This document shows, one piece after another, positions 25,632 through 38,019 of a stretch of 64,000 nucleotides of DNA; position 1 is the stretch's first letter, and every line of letters begins with the position of its first letter. The notes under the pieces were generated by a model, which worked only from the letters and a program-made list of their open reading frames with translations, was not told the origin of the DNA and searched no databases. Location of the stretch: the NCBI GenBank assembly GCA_013400975.1, contig WBMZ01010829.1, positions 1-64,000 of the forward strand, given 5' to 3'. A program made the position numbers and the translations under genes. This DNA is from Atrichornis clamosus. Its lineage: Eukaryota > Chordata > Aves > Passeriformes > Menuridae.

Positions 25632-26570
25632 AAAAAGTTAACATATATTAACGACTTATGTGCCTATATTATGCTGGAATTTAAAAAGCTTGGAAGGAAT
25701 TTATATAAAGCTCAGAAAACCTTTATGCTAGTCAGATACAGTTGGTGGGAACATTTGGATTGATGCTGGATGAGATGTTGACTTTAGTAAAATTATTCAT
25801 GAAGTTTGCTCCATGTGAAGTTTGGGATCAAAATCAAACTGTGCAAGTTTTGCATTAAACATTGCGTTGTTGCTGGGCCTTGCATGGCAAAGAAGAATAA
25901 ATTAAGGTCCTTGACTTGTCACCCTCTCCACTCCAGCCTAACTCACAGATGCTGCAGGTTTTATGTTTAGGAAATTTTACTCCTCTGTCTTCCACAGTTT
26001 GTATAAGAGAGCTGCATCTGGACTTCCTCCCACCCTGATACTCTGTGTAGCCTTTAGAAACCCTGGGAAGGGAAGGAATGTTGTTTTTCCTCTGTGTTAT
26101 CAGTGAATTTCGGGAGACGTGATGTTTCCTGCATTCCCTCCTGCAGAGCAGGCCCTTCAAGCGAGTGTGTGCTGAGGCACAGCTGAGCTGTGCAACGTCC
26201 AGTCAATGACAGGTCTGCAAGGACACTTTTCTCCAGGGCTCACCCGAGGGGTGGTGTTCTCGAGGATGCCGGGTGTCATTATTCAGCTGGTTTCACGGCT
26301 CTGGATATTCACAGAAACCTCAAAGAATGCAAATCTTCTTTCTTTTTAGATGAGTCATCCCAGAGAATTGCCCATGATCCTATCTGGGAGCAGTGAGAAG
26401 GAGATCCTGCAAACACATGTTAGGAACAATTGTAAAGATTCCATTCACCTGGTGGGCAGAGAGACCTCGGCGTCTGTCTGAGGGCTCCAGGGCCTCACAT
26501 CAGCTGTGATACAGACCTACATGTTTCCAAAAGGGCTGATCTGTAGGCCCAGCCCTTGGCTGAACTGTTG
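25632..26570. other. Gene-free, GC-richer stretch
   Basis: Two opposing open frames (25855-26160 minus, 101 codons; 26190-26396 plus, 68 codons) lie in GC-richer DNA. Neither has clear splice or homology support. No repeat was recognised until the CR1 end at 26571. Confidence 0.5.
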
Positions 26571-26633
26571 ACTGTAAAATTATGATCTCAAAGGTCTTTT
26601 CTAACCTAGTTAATTCTGTGATTTTTTGTGACT
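26571..26633 (+). mobile_element. CR1 LINE 3'-end scrap
   Basis: About 60 bases match the last bases of CR1 in sense orientation: TGATCTCAAAGGTCTTTTCTA, then ACCTAGTTAATTCTGTGATT and a decayed copy of the terminal octamer repeat. It is the only CR1 piece here whose sense strand is plus. Extreme 5' truncation is usual for the family. Confidence 0.75.
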
Positions 26634-27663
26634 CTGCCACCCTAATGTGAAGTTCTGCACTTCCCTGCACAGGTCAGAGAACTCTTTGAGTGATCCAGTC
26701 CTGTGTATTCCCCTTTTGTTTTCCTTGTGAATCCTCAGCCTAAAACAATAGAGCAGTTTCCAACAATAAGGGGATTTTCAGCTCTCTGAGCTTAGTCATT
26801 TCCTATTACTCAAAAGAAGAAAATGTGAAAAAGTTCCAATTTAAAAAGTCCTTGGCTGGTGGTCCAGGCAACATTTATGTATCTGTTTTCACAAAGCACT
26901 AAACTTCAGAACAGCAGGGGTGTTGCCTCTCTGTGAAATAACATGATATTTTAGAAAAATTGTTCAGACTGGCATAGTAAATAACTTTGAACACCACATA
27001 ATTTGCAGTGGTCATTCGTGTTTCCATGGCAACAGAGAATGCTGTCCTCATTTTATTATGTCTTGCTGGATATTACACGAAAGCCTTTTGAACAGTTTCA
27101 GTCTTATGGTTTACTGCTACGAATTACACAATGTGCAAGAATCCTGTTCCAGGGTCTATATGAACTTCAGCTTTGGGTATTAAGCATGAGTTTAACAAAG
27201 AATTTTTACTAATACTATGGCTTACATTAAGTTCAATTTATCTGTGTCCCAGTGTTGTAAAGTTCAGTTAAAGAATAAACTTTCTAAACTGAGAGATAGC
27301 ATTGATATTTAGCAGTGAAATGGGATATATATACCAAATATGTGTCGATTTTACTGACATATGAATTGTCTCAATTTTGCTGGAAAAAAGATTCTTGCTA
27401 ATTGGACTTGTGCATATGTGCAAAAGTTCTTGTGGAAACTGCTTCAGGCTTTTTATCATGTTGGATTTTTAGTGTGTATTTTTTCCCATAGTTTCAAAAT
27501 ACAGCTTCGTGATCAGTTTTACTCAATGTTCACATTATTTGATAATATTATTTCATGAAATGTCTAGTAGTGTTGTGTTACAGTATTTGGCTCAAGTCAT
27601 TGTCTTGCCCTGATTTAAATATCAATTTCAAGTGAAAATTAAAAAAAGCACCTTGTGATAGTG

Positions 27664-27810
27664 TCATACAATCATAAGATAATTTTGGCTGGAAAGAGTT
27701 TCAGGAGGTCATCTGGGCCAATCATCTGGTCTAAGCAGGAAAAACTTCAACTTTTGATCAGGTTTCTCATGAACATTTCCAGATGAGTTTTGCACATCTC
27801 CAACTATGAA
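27664..27810 (-). mobile_element. Old CR1 LINE 3' end
   Basis: The plus strand reads as a reverse CR1 3' end. A decayed terminal repeat (TCATACAATCATAAGATAAT) is followed by TTGGCTGGAAAGAG...AGGAGGTCATCTGGGCCA, TGATCAGGTTTCTCA and GAGTTTTGCACATCTCCAA, all in CR1 order. Divergence is high, so this belongs to an older subfamily than the copies at 1.2 and 58.7 kb. Confidence 0.7.
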
Positions 27811-28849
27811 CAACATGTAATATCTCCAACAATTAATACCACGTTATAACTTGGAGAATAATTGCCTCTCTTGCCTGTTTGCCTTCCCTTATACTGACAT
27901 CCAACATGGCCATCCATTTCTGGAGACAATTGCAGAGATTGGTGAGAAATATACACTTAAAAAACTTCTACACTACTGAAATTAGCAGCTTTTTTGCACA
28001 CCTTTTACATCTTTTATACTAAGTCCTTCAGATAGCATTCTGTTTCACTGCAAGCAATAGGAACTTTGCATATCATTCATATAGGTCTGTCTTTATCAAT
28101 TTCTCTGTCTGGAATGCATCCAAGATAATGGAATTCTCCCTTTTCAGCAATATTTTTTGGTGAACTCCTTGAACTTAATTCACATCTCAGCTTATCTTGG
28201 TTCTACCTTGATTCCATTTCACTTCTGGAAATCAGCATGCTCCTCCTTTCTACCGAAATGATGAAGCAAAACTAGACACTTTACAGTCAAGTGCTTTCAG
28301 ATATCTGTACTTCAGAAAATATCTTGTTAGGTGTCCTAATTATTAATTAATACTACTGGAGGGAAATAATATTCTTCAATTTGATCCTTTTTTTTTGTAT
28401 ACTACTTTTAGAATACATTTCCCCAAACAGAGTTCTCTAAACTTCAAGAAACAGAAAATGTTTAAAAACTCTCTGAAACTGCAGAAGCATAAGCAGTCAT
28501 CACAATTACAGAAATCAGGAGATGAAGCAGGATTAGCATATTACAGCTTGCCTGATTGCTTTTTCCTACATATGCCAAAACAAGATTAGAACAGCTGATT
28601 CAGGGGTGTCCGAAAGAGAAACCTTTTCCATGTCATTGTCTTATCATATGATTCCTGCAAAACACGTGTCCTAAAAGAATAACAAACATTCTTTTATGGT
28701 TCTAAGCAGTCCTTGTTCTTGAATCAGATGATAGTTATTTGATCTAGATATCCTGAACCAAAACAGCTCACGTGTTTTCCCTTTTTACAATTACAGCATG
28801 TTCTGTAAGGAGCTGTAAGCTACTGTGGGCATGGAAAGTAAGTCAACAC

Positions 28850-28925
28850 AACAAATTAAGTGGATTGCCTAAGTTGAAAAGATGTTCAGAGTTAATGCTT
28901 AAACTAATCTGCCTCTAACTTCTGA
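28850..28925 (-). mobile_element. Possible MIR-type SINE relic
   Basis: AATTAAGTGGATTGCCTAAG resembles the reversed MIR block ggttaagtgacttgcccaag. About 45 bases later ACTAATCTGCCTCTAACTTC could match the next conserved block. The match is weak and could be chance. Confidence 0.2.
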
Positions 28926-31900
28926 TGTGAGTGTAAGGAAAACCATTACAGCAAGAATTACATTCATATGCATTTTTAATTGTGTCATTTATTTTGTATT
29001 GTTTTGTCTCATCTTCAGAGCAGAAAATTATATATGAGTTGATGAATAAACATGTGCTTAAACACAACAATCACTTTTGCAACAAAATTAGAGGCTTTAG
29101 GAATGGGAAAACCACAAAAACAAGACAACCCAAGGAAAGGTTTCCTGGGCTCTTAATTTCTCAAGTCAAGCAATATGATTTTGTTAATTATCAAAAAAAT
29201 GTGTAGTTTTCTCAAATCCATGAACAAAATAAAGCCAAATGCAGTTTTTGGTCTAGATAAACTGGACACAAAAGTAGTTATCATTAATGCAGTTACTATA
29301 TAAGTAAGAAAAAAAGAAACACACATAAATAGAAAAGGAAATAAAAACCTACACCCAAGAGAAAAAGATTTTTCCAGTGGGAATTACCTGTGGCATATTT
29401 GATTTTGCAATGCTTGTTGTAATAAAAACTTGTTCCTAATTTGATGTTAGGTGCCATTATGTTAGAAATAATAAATATTATGCAACCCACACTTCACATA
29501 CAACTCAAAAATACATGTACAAAGGAGGATAGGTCTAAAAATGAAAAAAAAAATTCAAATAAAAAATTGATATTTCACTCTGTTGAGCAGAATTTCCAGA
29601 TATTTTTCCATTTGGAATAGTCCATGAAAGCACACATAATCACAAATCCTTCCATTTTCTTGCCTACTTAATCATTTAAGGATACCAGGGAAGAGTATGA
29701 GCACAGTTTTCATGTTACATTTCAGAATTCTAAACAAGTCACAGACCCAAGTATTTCCCACTGAAGGCAAAGGGGATTCTTAGCACGGGATTCATTTAAT
29801 CTGATGCATTTTGGCAAAGTTGTTTTTCTAAGTACACTATAAGATTAAGAGAGACAAATCAGGACCTTCTGAGGGCCATTTGAAGATGCATAACAAAGTC
29901 TGGTAGAATTATTCACCTTCCAGAAGTATCTGCCTTTCTCCATATTGATTGTAGAGAGTGATAGGGAAATTTTAGGCAGGTGATTTGAGGAGAAATGAGT
30001 CTTCAAGAGGTGTTAGATCAGGTTTAATCTATGAACGTGACATATTCATTCTCATTTCTTATTAATATGTACCAAGAAGACAGAAAGTTGGTGAAAAGCA
30101 AAATGAAAAGTTAAAAATTAATGCAGATTTTAAAAAATTGTTTGTGGTATAAACAAAATACTGTACAGCAAGAGCAATCAGGTTTTACAGCTTCTTCTTA
30201 GAAAACCAGAATAGACTCCTACCCTTGTGTAATGGTCCTTCAAAGTTCTAACAATGAAACTTCAGGGTGCCATTCACTGACACAGAGTCTGTACAAACTT
30301 TCATACAACATTAAGAAATGTTAAAACACCTTTTTCTTCCCACACTGAGAACGCGTATGAATCCTCCCCCAGCCCATGTTTGTTTAGAATATATTTTTAT
30401 AGCAAAGATGCAAGCTCAATAACATGCAGTGATTTATCTTGGGAATACAAGCTCAAGCATAACGGCAGTGAAGGCAATGCGGCAGGAAAATAAGGGATCT
30501 GGACCATCTGGGTGAAAATATGTGGCTTTGAAAAATGTTCAGAGGAAAGAAAGTTGACATATAACTATAAATGAAAAGCTCTGAATTCAACTGAGTTTTG
30601 TCACTCACTTACTGATTGACTTTATTCATGACACCGATGATTACTTTTCAGAGTCACATGGTGCCCACCTCTTCTTTGCAGTCAAGAAACCAGGGAAATG
30701 GGCTAAAACTTGTTTTACCCATCAGGGGATGGTGTGTAACCAACACCTATTTAATAGCTGTGGAACAAGAACTAATGGATTTTTTAGTTATCTTTGCCTC
30801 ATAAGAAATCATTTAGATAATTTTTTCAGTTAGTAATACTGTTACATTACCATTTCCCTCTCTCAGCTATGCTATTTCTGATCATGATATGAACATAACA
30901 ATAAAAATAATAACACTCCACCTGAAACTCAGGAGTATTATTCCCATTCAATATTCACTAAACTGTATAAAAAGTTTTGTTTCCTTGTTCAATGTTAGTA
31001 ATTCTTATATTCTTGCTCTGATAAAGTGAAAGATGAATTGCTATTGTTTTTAAAGAAGGACTTCCAGTGCTGAAACAAAAGACAGGCTTTGTGTCTTGTT
31101 GGAAAGGTAAAGAGGAACAGGTTTGTTGCTAAAACAATAAAAGTTTATTCTTATCTCTGTTCTGGGCTTTGTGTCTCGTTATAGCACTGAAACTCATCCA
31201 GTATTTACCAGGTGATAAAAAGGACAAACCAAACTCTACTTTACTGGAAAACTGTGAAGCTTTGTTGTCATAGCTGATATCAAAAAAACCTGTAAAGTGG
31301 GATAATGTCAGAGTCCCTCTGAAGACAAGCAAAATCCAAAGTTTTTGTAACAAGCAAAAAATATTAGTTTGATATTGTTCAAAATTCTAAGCTGGATTCC
31401 GGTAGAATTTATGCTGAACTTCTGATAAACTCACATGAAAGTCAGTACAATTGCAGTACTCTTTATGTCTGTAAATAACAGGAATTGCCTAAAGGTACCT
31501 CAGAAGGTACTGAAACATGGGACCCCACCAAGGGCTGGAAACAGAGTTCTTTGCTTTCAAAGCTGCATTTTCATTTGCAAGCCAAGCACTTATCATGTGG
31601 TAAAACGCTTCATGTCAGCAACAAATGCATCAGGAATGTCAGGTCACGTAGTTTACCCATTCCGTACTGCACAGTTATGATTTCACTTCACCCCTGAGTC
31701 AACCATGCCTGTTTATGATGTGTTTAAAATGATCAAATGGAGTCCAAGGAGTTTATTTCTTTTGGAATATTAGAGAATCATTCATTTAATTCAAGACAAT
31801 CTTTAAAATATCCGGGATCTGCTCACCTTATCATATGTGACAGAAGAGCAGTCTCCATTAAATCTGTTTCCCAACACAGAGATGAGACAAAAATGAGGAA

Positions 31901-32634
31901 AAGAGCTGTTGCTTCCCAATCCTTTTCTCCAACATCACCCAGAGCAGCTGATCTTCCCAGGAATAAAAGTTGGTTTTTGGTGACATATACAGTAAACTTA
32001 CCTGAGCCTATCTCAGATGTATGCAGTCACCAAACTGTCAACATAGAGTCAAAAAAATTAAACCCCACCCTTAGCTAAGATGGATTTTAATTTCTTAGAA
32101 AGCCCTAAAATTCACCACACATCTCTAAAACACTATGTCTTAGCAGAAAACCTAAGTCTGTTTTTAAGGTAAGGAAAATTGCAGCAAAAGAAAGTAGAAA
32201 CTCCTTTCAGAAGGCAGCCTAAGACAGTCTAATGAAAATTCATGGGACCTTCTTCAAATTTTGGTTACCAGTGTAAGCTGAGTAGAATTTCACAGCCCAA
32301 ATAAAAAGCCACAAAATGCATATCTCGCCTGAGGGAGTTTCCTGCTCCAAATATCAAAGACTCTCTGAAAACAATAAGTGTGAAGCTATACTCAGGTTTA
32401 TAAACTGAAAATAAACTCTTACAAACCACTGCTTCCTCTCCTCTGCTTCTCTTCCACAAAATCCAAAGTACTGGCTAAGCATATGTAGACTCACACTGCT
32501 CCCAAAATGCAAAAGAGGAGGAGGCATCCCACATAACTGAGAATTCAGTAAAGGAGTCAGAAACGTGGAGAAAGACGTAAAAGAAGAAGAAGAAACAAGG
32601 GGATCTCCTTGGATTTTCTCTGTCCCCAAATTAG
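28926..32634. other. Gene-free AT-rich region
   Basis: No gene is recognised. The 113-codon plus frame 31737-32078 starts with ATG, but has no family resemblance and no upstream promoter or downstream structure. A minus-strand donor (CAG|GTAAGTTT, about 32000) lies opposite it. A 16-base word (GGCTTTGTGTCTYGTT) occurs twice, at 31085-31100 and 31165-31180, with one mismatch. Confidence 0.55.
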
Positions 32635-32852
32635 GCTGGGGACTTGTCCATTGCCAGGAAGGCTGGGGAGAAAGGAGAGTGGGAGCTGAGCAGAAATTCT
32701 CCTGGGGTCATTGATGTTCAGTGTTGGCACCCAGCCCAGCCAGACCTGGAGCCACAGCACCCTGAGGGATGCAGCTGAGGGAAGCAGTGCCTGCCTGTGC
32801 CTCTGAGACTCCATCCAGCAAACCTCGCACCTGGAACACGGGTATTCCAGAG
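32635..32852 (+). other. Candidate GC-rich exon
   Basis: A good acceptor (GGATTTTCTCTGTCCCCAAATTAG, AG at 32633-32634) and donor (CCAGAG|GTAAGATA, GT at 32853-32854) bound 218 GC-rich bases in AT-rich DNA. One frame opens exactly at the acceptor, since the AG's own TAG is an in-frame stop just before it. It stays open for about 51 codons and then stops inside the segment. That suits a noncoding-RNA exon or the end of a coding region better than an internal coding exon. No protein family is recognised, and three minus-strand frames cross the same patch because of its base composition. Confidence 0.25.
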
Positions 32853-35800
32853 GTAAGATACTGCTCTTTGAGAAGATGTCTCTCAGCTCCCAGCTGAGCT
32901 TCTTCTAGCATGCTGGTCCTCTAATTTCTGAAAAAAATTCACCAGAATGTCACTTCTGGAAGACATTCACAGCCAAGACATATAATTTGATATAATAAAT
33001 AATGTAAATGCTTATCAGTTTTCTGTTAGGTCTTCTATATCATTCATATGGAAGCTGTGCTTAGGAAGAGAAAGGATATAAATTTGTGGCCACCACTATT
33101 CTGAAGAATTTGCTAAATGTTCTGGTTGCTTCTACGACTGATGTAATAATTTTTAAGGAAGATTTCTGCATCCTGTTTGTTTTCTATATTCAAATAGCAC
33201 ATAATGATCAGATATATTTTTAGTGCCTTTTAGTCAAAGAGAAACCTAGACTTAATGTTATTTAAGAACAGAAAATACAAAGAGTGCTTATGAATTTATT
33301 CTGCCAAAGACATCTGATTTAGTTCCTTAAGCAGAGCAGCCAGAAGAACCACTCATGATCAAACTTGTGAGTACTCTTCTCTCCACATGCACAGAACTCT
33401 TTTCAGTTATGTATAATACTACAAATGAGACAGAATCCTTCCATGCCCTGCAGGAAAAATATGACAACCAATTACGGGAATTACCCATTACCAAGCTGCA
33501 ACAGAGTAAATACATCAAATGAATATCCAAGGACAGAGACACACCAAACTCTGAGAAATGGATACCTGGCTGTAAGGGTTATAAATCAGTTTACCCAGTT
33601 TCTTTGGCTATGTAGCAATACCCCTCTGTGAGAGGAACTGCAAGAGCTCTTCTGTCCTTCTGCCTGTATCAATCTATATCCATAGACATTGTACTGTGCA
33701 GTCGCCACTCAGAGACTCGATGGAAAGTCACATGTTCTCCTCAACCTCCAGATGTGACAGTGGAATATTTATCTTAATTTATTGATGTTTGATTGCTTTA
33801 AAAAATACAACATAAATACTTCTGGATTATTATTTGTGCATAATGAATATAAGAATCTGCAGCTTTGCTCAGCTATGCTTAAGTTACTAGAAAAGCTAAC
33901 ATTTTCATACTTCTGTATCTTTTACTAAAATATTTCCCCTCTGATCTTTAGAAGTATGATCATCCTAGAGAAGAAACACAAGCAGCCCAGAACATTTCTA
34001 AAGAAAAACAACATTTTACAAACTTTAAGTACAAAAGCTCTTTTCACTAAAGAGAGAGGAAAAATATTCAGTGAAAAGAACCGAAACCTTAAGAAACAGT
34101 CACAAAAACACATCCCTTCAAGGACGGGGAAAGGAAAAGTGAAAAAACAATAGATGGAGCTTTCTAGCTTAATGCAATCAAGTCCTACATTTAATCCACC
34201 AAGCTTACCTTTCTTCATCAGTTACATTCCTCATTTATTTACCTCATTAACCATTAAGAAATATTCAGTAAGTTTCATGTTCTCTAACAAATGGCCTCCA
34301 AGGCAGACTTGATTTAATTAGCAAACAAACCTTATGATTTAGCTGTAATGGACTTCCTATTTGAGAAAATATCCTCTCATTTTACCCCATTGCCAAAATA
34401 ATCCACATACTGTGTGTACTGGTATAAATTCCATAAAAATGCCTGATTTTCTAGCACCTTGACAATTCTGACGGGTCTTTCCACTAAACTTAATACCCTT
34501 TTCACAATGTTAGAGGGCTCAAATGCAACCTGAGGAAGAAGGCACTGTTCTAGAAGGCTGGTGTTTGCTATTCTGCAGATAAATTATTTGATTAATCCCT
34601 AGGGGAATGACTGAACTAATTGGAAATTGTAAACATGAAGGAGATAGCTGAGAAGTGCTAATCCATGGTATAAACAAGTAAATTTGCCAAAAGAAGTCTG
34701 ACTGAGCAATGCCACTTCATGACTGACTGCTGAGGTGATTCAATCCTCTGTGGCAGATATGGGTTGTTCACTCTTTATGCAGCAGGTGTTAAGAAAGCTC
34801 TTGCTGGTGGTGTAGGGGAAAGACTGAAAGCTGAATAGGCTTGCAAATAAAGAAGAGAGCATTTTTCAGCAACATAGTCGGATTGATATTTAGAGATAAA
34901 GCACAAAGGAACTACCTTTGTTCAACTGTTTACCTTTCAGTACACATCTTCACTTTTCTCCTCTTTTCTCTCCACCATCCACAGCAGTTCCAAGTAAAAA
35001 TGTTTGATTTTTCTGCCTCTCCCCTCTATTCTCCACATCTGCAGGATATGCCCTTTATCCAGGTCCTCCCTTTCTTGCTCCTAATTTGACCCATAATTGT
35101 CTTTCTAGCACCACTCAAGGTCCCAGTAGCCATCAAGATGTCTCTCTGTTAGGCATTCTCCAAACAGACACAAAAAGTGTTCCCTGTGTTACATAAGCCA
35201 GTGACCAAGCAAGAGAAACCAAAAGCATGAGGAGGAGGAGAAGTGTGAGGCACCCCAGGAGGGCTGGTCAGCTGAACCCGTCAGTGAAAGGGAGGTACAG
35301 AGGAAACCGGGCGATGCCAATCTGCCTCTTTCAGTTCCCGAAGCTCCATCCTTCCCAGTTTTATCCACAAACTCACACAAAAATGTTTAAAGAAATGGTT
35401 CAGCTGTTATGAAATGGGAATGGCACTTTGAGACCAGATTTCCAAAGGAATACAGAGAAAATGAGGCAAATACAAGCTAATAGCAATCAACATACCATGC
35501 TCTGAATGGGAATATGCCCAGCTTCTTAACAGTAAGGGACATATAAAGTATTTTTATCATAAAACACTGTCCTCACAACCAGAAGAGAAAACAACCATGT
35601 TTGTCCTTCTTGAGACAGAGGTTCACAAGTACAGCTGAGTTCATAGGTGATGAGTGACAGTGGCCCTCCAAGGTCCTGCTGTGTCTCTTTCTAGTGCTAA
35701 CTTTAAGAGAAGATTAAATTTGCTGTCCACTGCTAGATGTATCTGATGCACAATTGTGTAAATTTCAGACTATTGAGACTGAAAGGAAATTTCAGCACTC

Positions 35801-37999
35801 CCAATATTTATTTTAATCAGAAATCATAATTCTTTAAAAAAATTTTGTACATAATCAAAATTTTGAGCCGTTATTATTTCTGATAATCTTTTTCTTGAGA
35901 AAACATTTAAATTTTAAATTTAGAACATTATTCTGTGGTTCCCATTACTTTGAGTATATTTGTCATTGTTCTGACATATTAAGAAATCATATTACATGAG
36001 AATACAAAAGTAAAAAACATAAAAGAGCACTCTACAGAAATTCCAGGATTTTAAAACAAAATTTCAAAATCCCACCTTCTTCTGAAGACAATATTTTTTG
36101 TTTCTTATGAAAATGTTAACCAAAAGTGATGCACTGTTCTATATCTAATCCTAGAGAGTTATTTATTATTGATAAAAAAATATGTCTCACTGATAAACTT
36201 TAGTCCAAGCCTCATGCCAAATTGTTAAAAGGGATTTCTGTTGTGCAGTATTGTCATTATTATTTTCCTTATGAATTAGAACACAGCAGTTATCCACCAG
36301 GTCCAGAGCTGAGCTCTACAGTATGCATTGCCACCTTGGGGTTAAAAACACACAAAAAGAATCAATTGTTCAAGGCTCTTGTGATATTTTCTTCTCACTT
36401 ATAACCTTTTTTTTTCACAGCTCTGATAACAGTCTCCTGGTTTGGATGTTTATGCCTAGAATCTGTTTTCTAAACAAAAACATCATGAATTTAACCAAAG
36501 GTCCTGACAGATTCCTTGCATGGACTTTTGTCTCAGAAGATCGCTGCAACCCTTCTACTCCAGCCCTTATCCATGTTTGTTTTCCACCATAAGGAGCACC
36601 ACTGCATGGCTTTTGTTCTCTGCAGTTGCAAAGACAAAATAAGAGCTGAGCCTTTGTCAACAGCTTCTCTTGCTTGCACCTTACAAGAAAAGACAAATTT
36701 ACAAATTCCTGGAGGAAAATATGGTCTCAGAAGAGGACACTTCCTGAAAGCAATGTCATTTGGTCTTGATCCTGTGATTGCTTCTCATGTGAATGGCAGC
36801 CTTGCAGTCAACATTTAGACACAATAAACCTGTTCTGCATGAGGTAGTTTTGAAGATGTGTGATCATATGACAGTGTATACTACTAAGAGAGGATTTTCA
36901 ATGCAGCCTGAAGCATTTATGTACCTAAACCCAATAAAAATTCATTACTTGATTCCTACATCTCTTGGATGGCTTTGAAATGTATGTATATATATATGAA
37001 AGAATTGCCCTTTAATTAGATATCTTAATTATACCTAATAATTATTATTATAAGCATTAAAGGCTGTTGTAATACTTCTTTTCTAGACTTTTATATTCTC
37101 AAATGGAAACCTTACTTATGTTGTAAATTTTTGTTTTCATATAAAAGATGTATTAAGAAAGAGAAAAGCCGATGGCATCATCATGGAAAATTAATTCAGA
37201 CAACAGATTAAAATAATTTTAACATTCTTGAATTTTCATTCACTCATATCCTTGGATATAAAATGTGTAGGATTTAACTGGATGGATTTTTTTTCTCTTT
37301 ATCAGGCCAACGATTTTGTGTCAGTTCTTTGGCCATATCAGAATGAAATTCATCACGTTTCAAAAGTCTAGAAGTTGGCTATCCAAGTTCAAGCAATTCC
37401 CATTCCCCTAGCAGTCAGCAAAGAGACATAGGCTTCCCTAGAGGGCAGTTTATCTGATCTGTTCTAGACACCTATCTCAGGAAGAGATGAATTGCTGTCT
37501 GGAGATGGTATTTCTCTCCATTGACTATTAAAAGAGAGTGTAGTAACTGTCTTAGTCACTTTGTAACTTAGTTACCGTGTTGGATGCCTAAACCAGGGCA
37601 GATGGATCTCTTTTTAGGTGACATTTTTACTTTTACTACATGCCAGGTTCAAAAGAGCATTACAGGCAAATCAATGTGTTTGTCTGCTGTCCCATTTTCT
37701 ATATATGTACATGTGAACATCTGTTTTGGAAGCTAATGAAAGTAGTCCTTCAGATTCTTTCTTCAAAGTTGTTTTTAGCAATTTTTCCATATATAGTTAA
37801 TGCCAGATATCTGTTGAGATATTCTGTGCAAATGCATGCTTGCCAGTTCTTGTAAACCTGTTCTGTCATGAGTTCCCAGTCTTCACATTAAAGCAGCATA
37901 ATGCCAAGGTGCATGTACATGCAAGCAAGGAACGTAATAAATTATAAAGTGCCAAATAAAATATAAAAAAACCCCCAAAACCTCGGGGGAAGAAAAGAC
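32853..37999. other. Gene-free AT-rich region
   Basis: No gene or recognised repeat. Open frames reach about 100 codons (36516-36818 plus; 33925-34218 minus) without splice or family support. A small GC-richer patch lies at 35180-35360. Confidence 0.6.
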
Positions 38000-38001
38000 A
38001 A

Positions 38002-38019
38002 TTTTTTTTTTTTTTTTTT
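38002..38019 (+). repeat. Poly-T run of 18
   Basis: Eighteen T in a row, preceded by CTCGGGGGAAGAAAAGACA. It could be the tail of a minus-strand retroposed copy, but nothing recognisable follows it on the right. Confidence 0.8.

Noticed and set aside
31737..32078. 113-codon ATG-initiated plus-strand frame
   Set aside because: No homology, no promoter, no splice sites; composition ordinary for chance.
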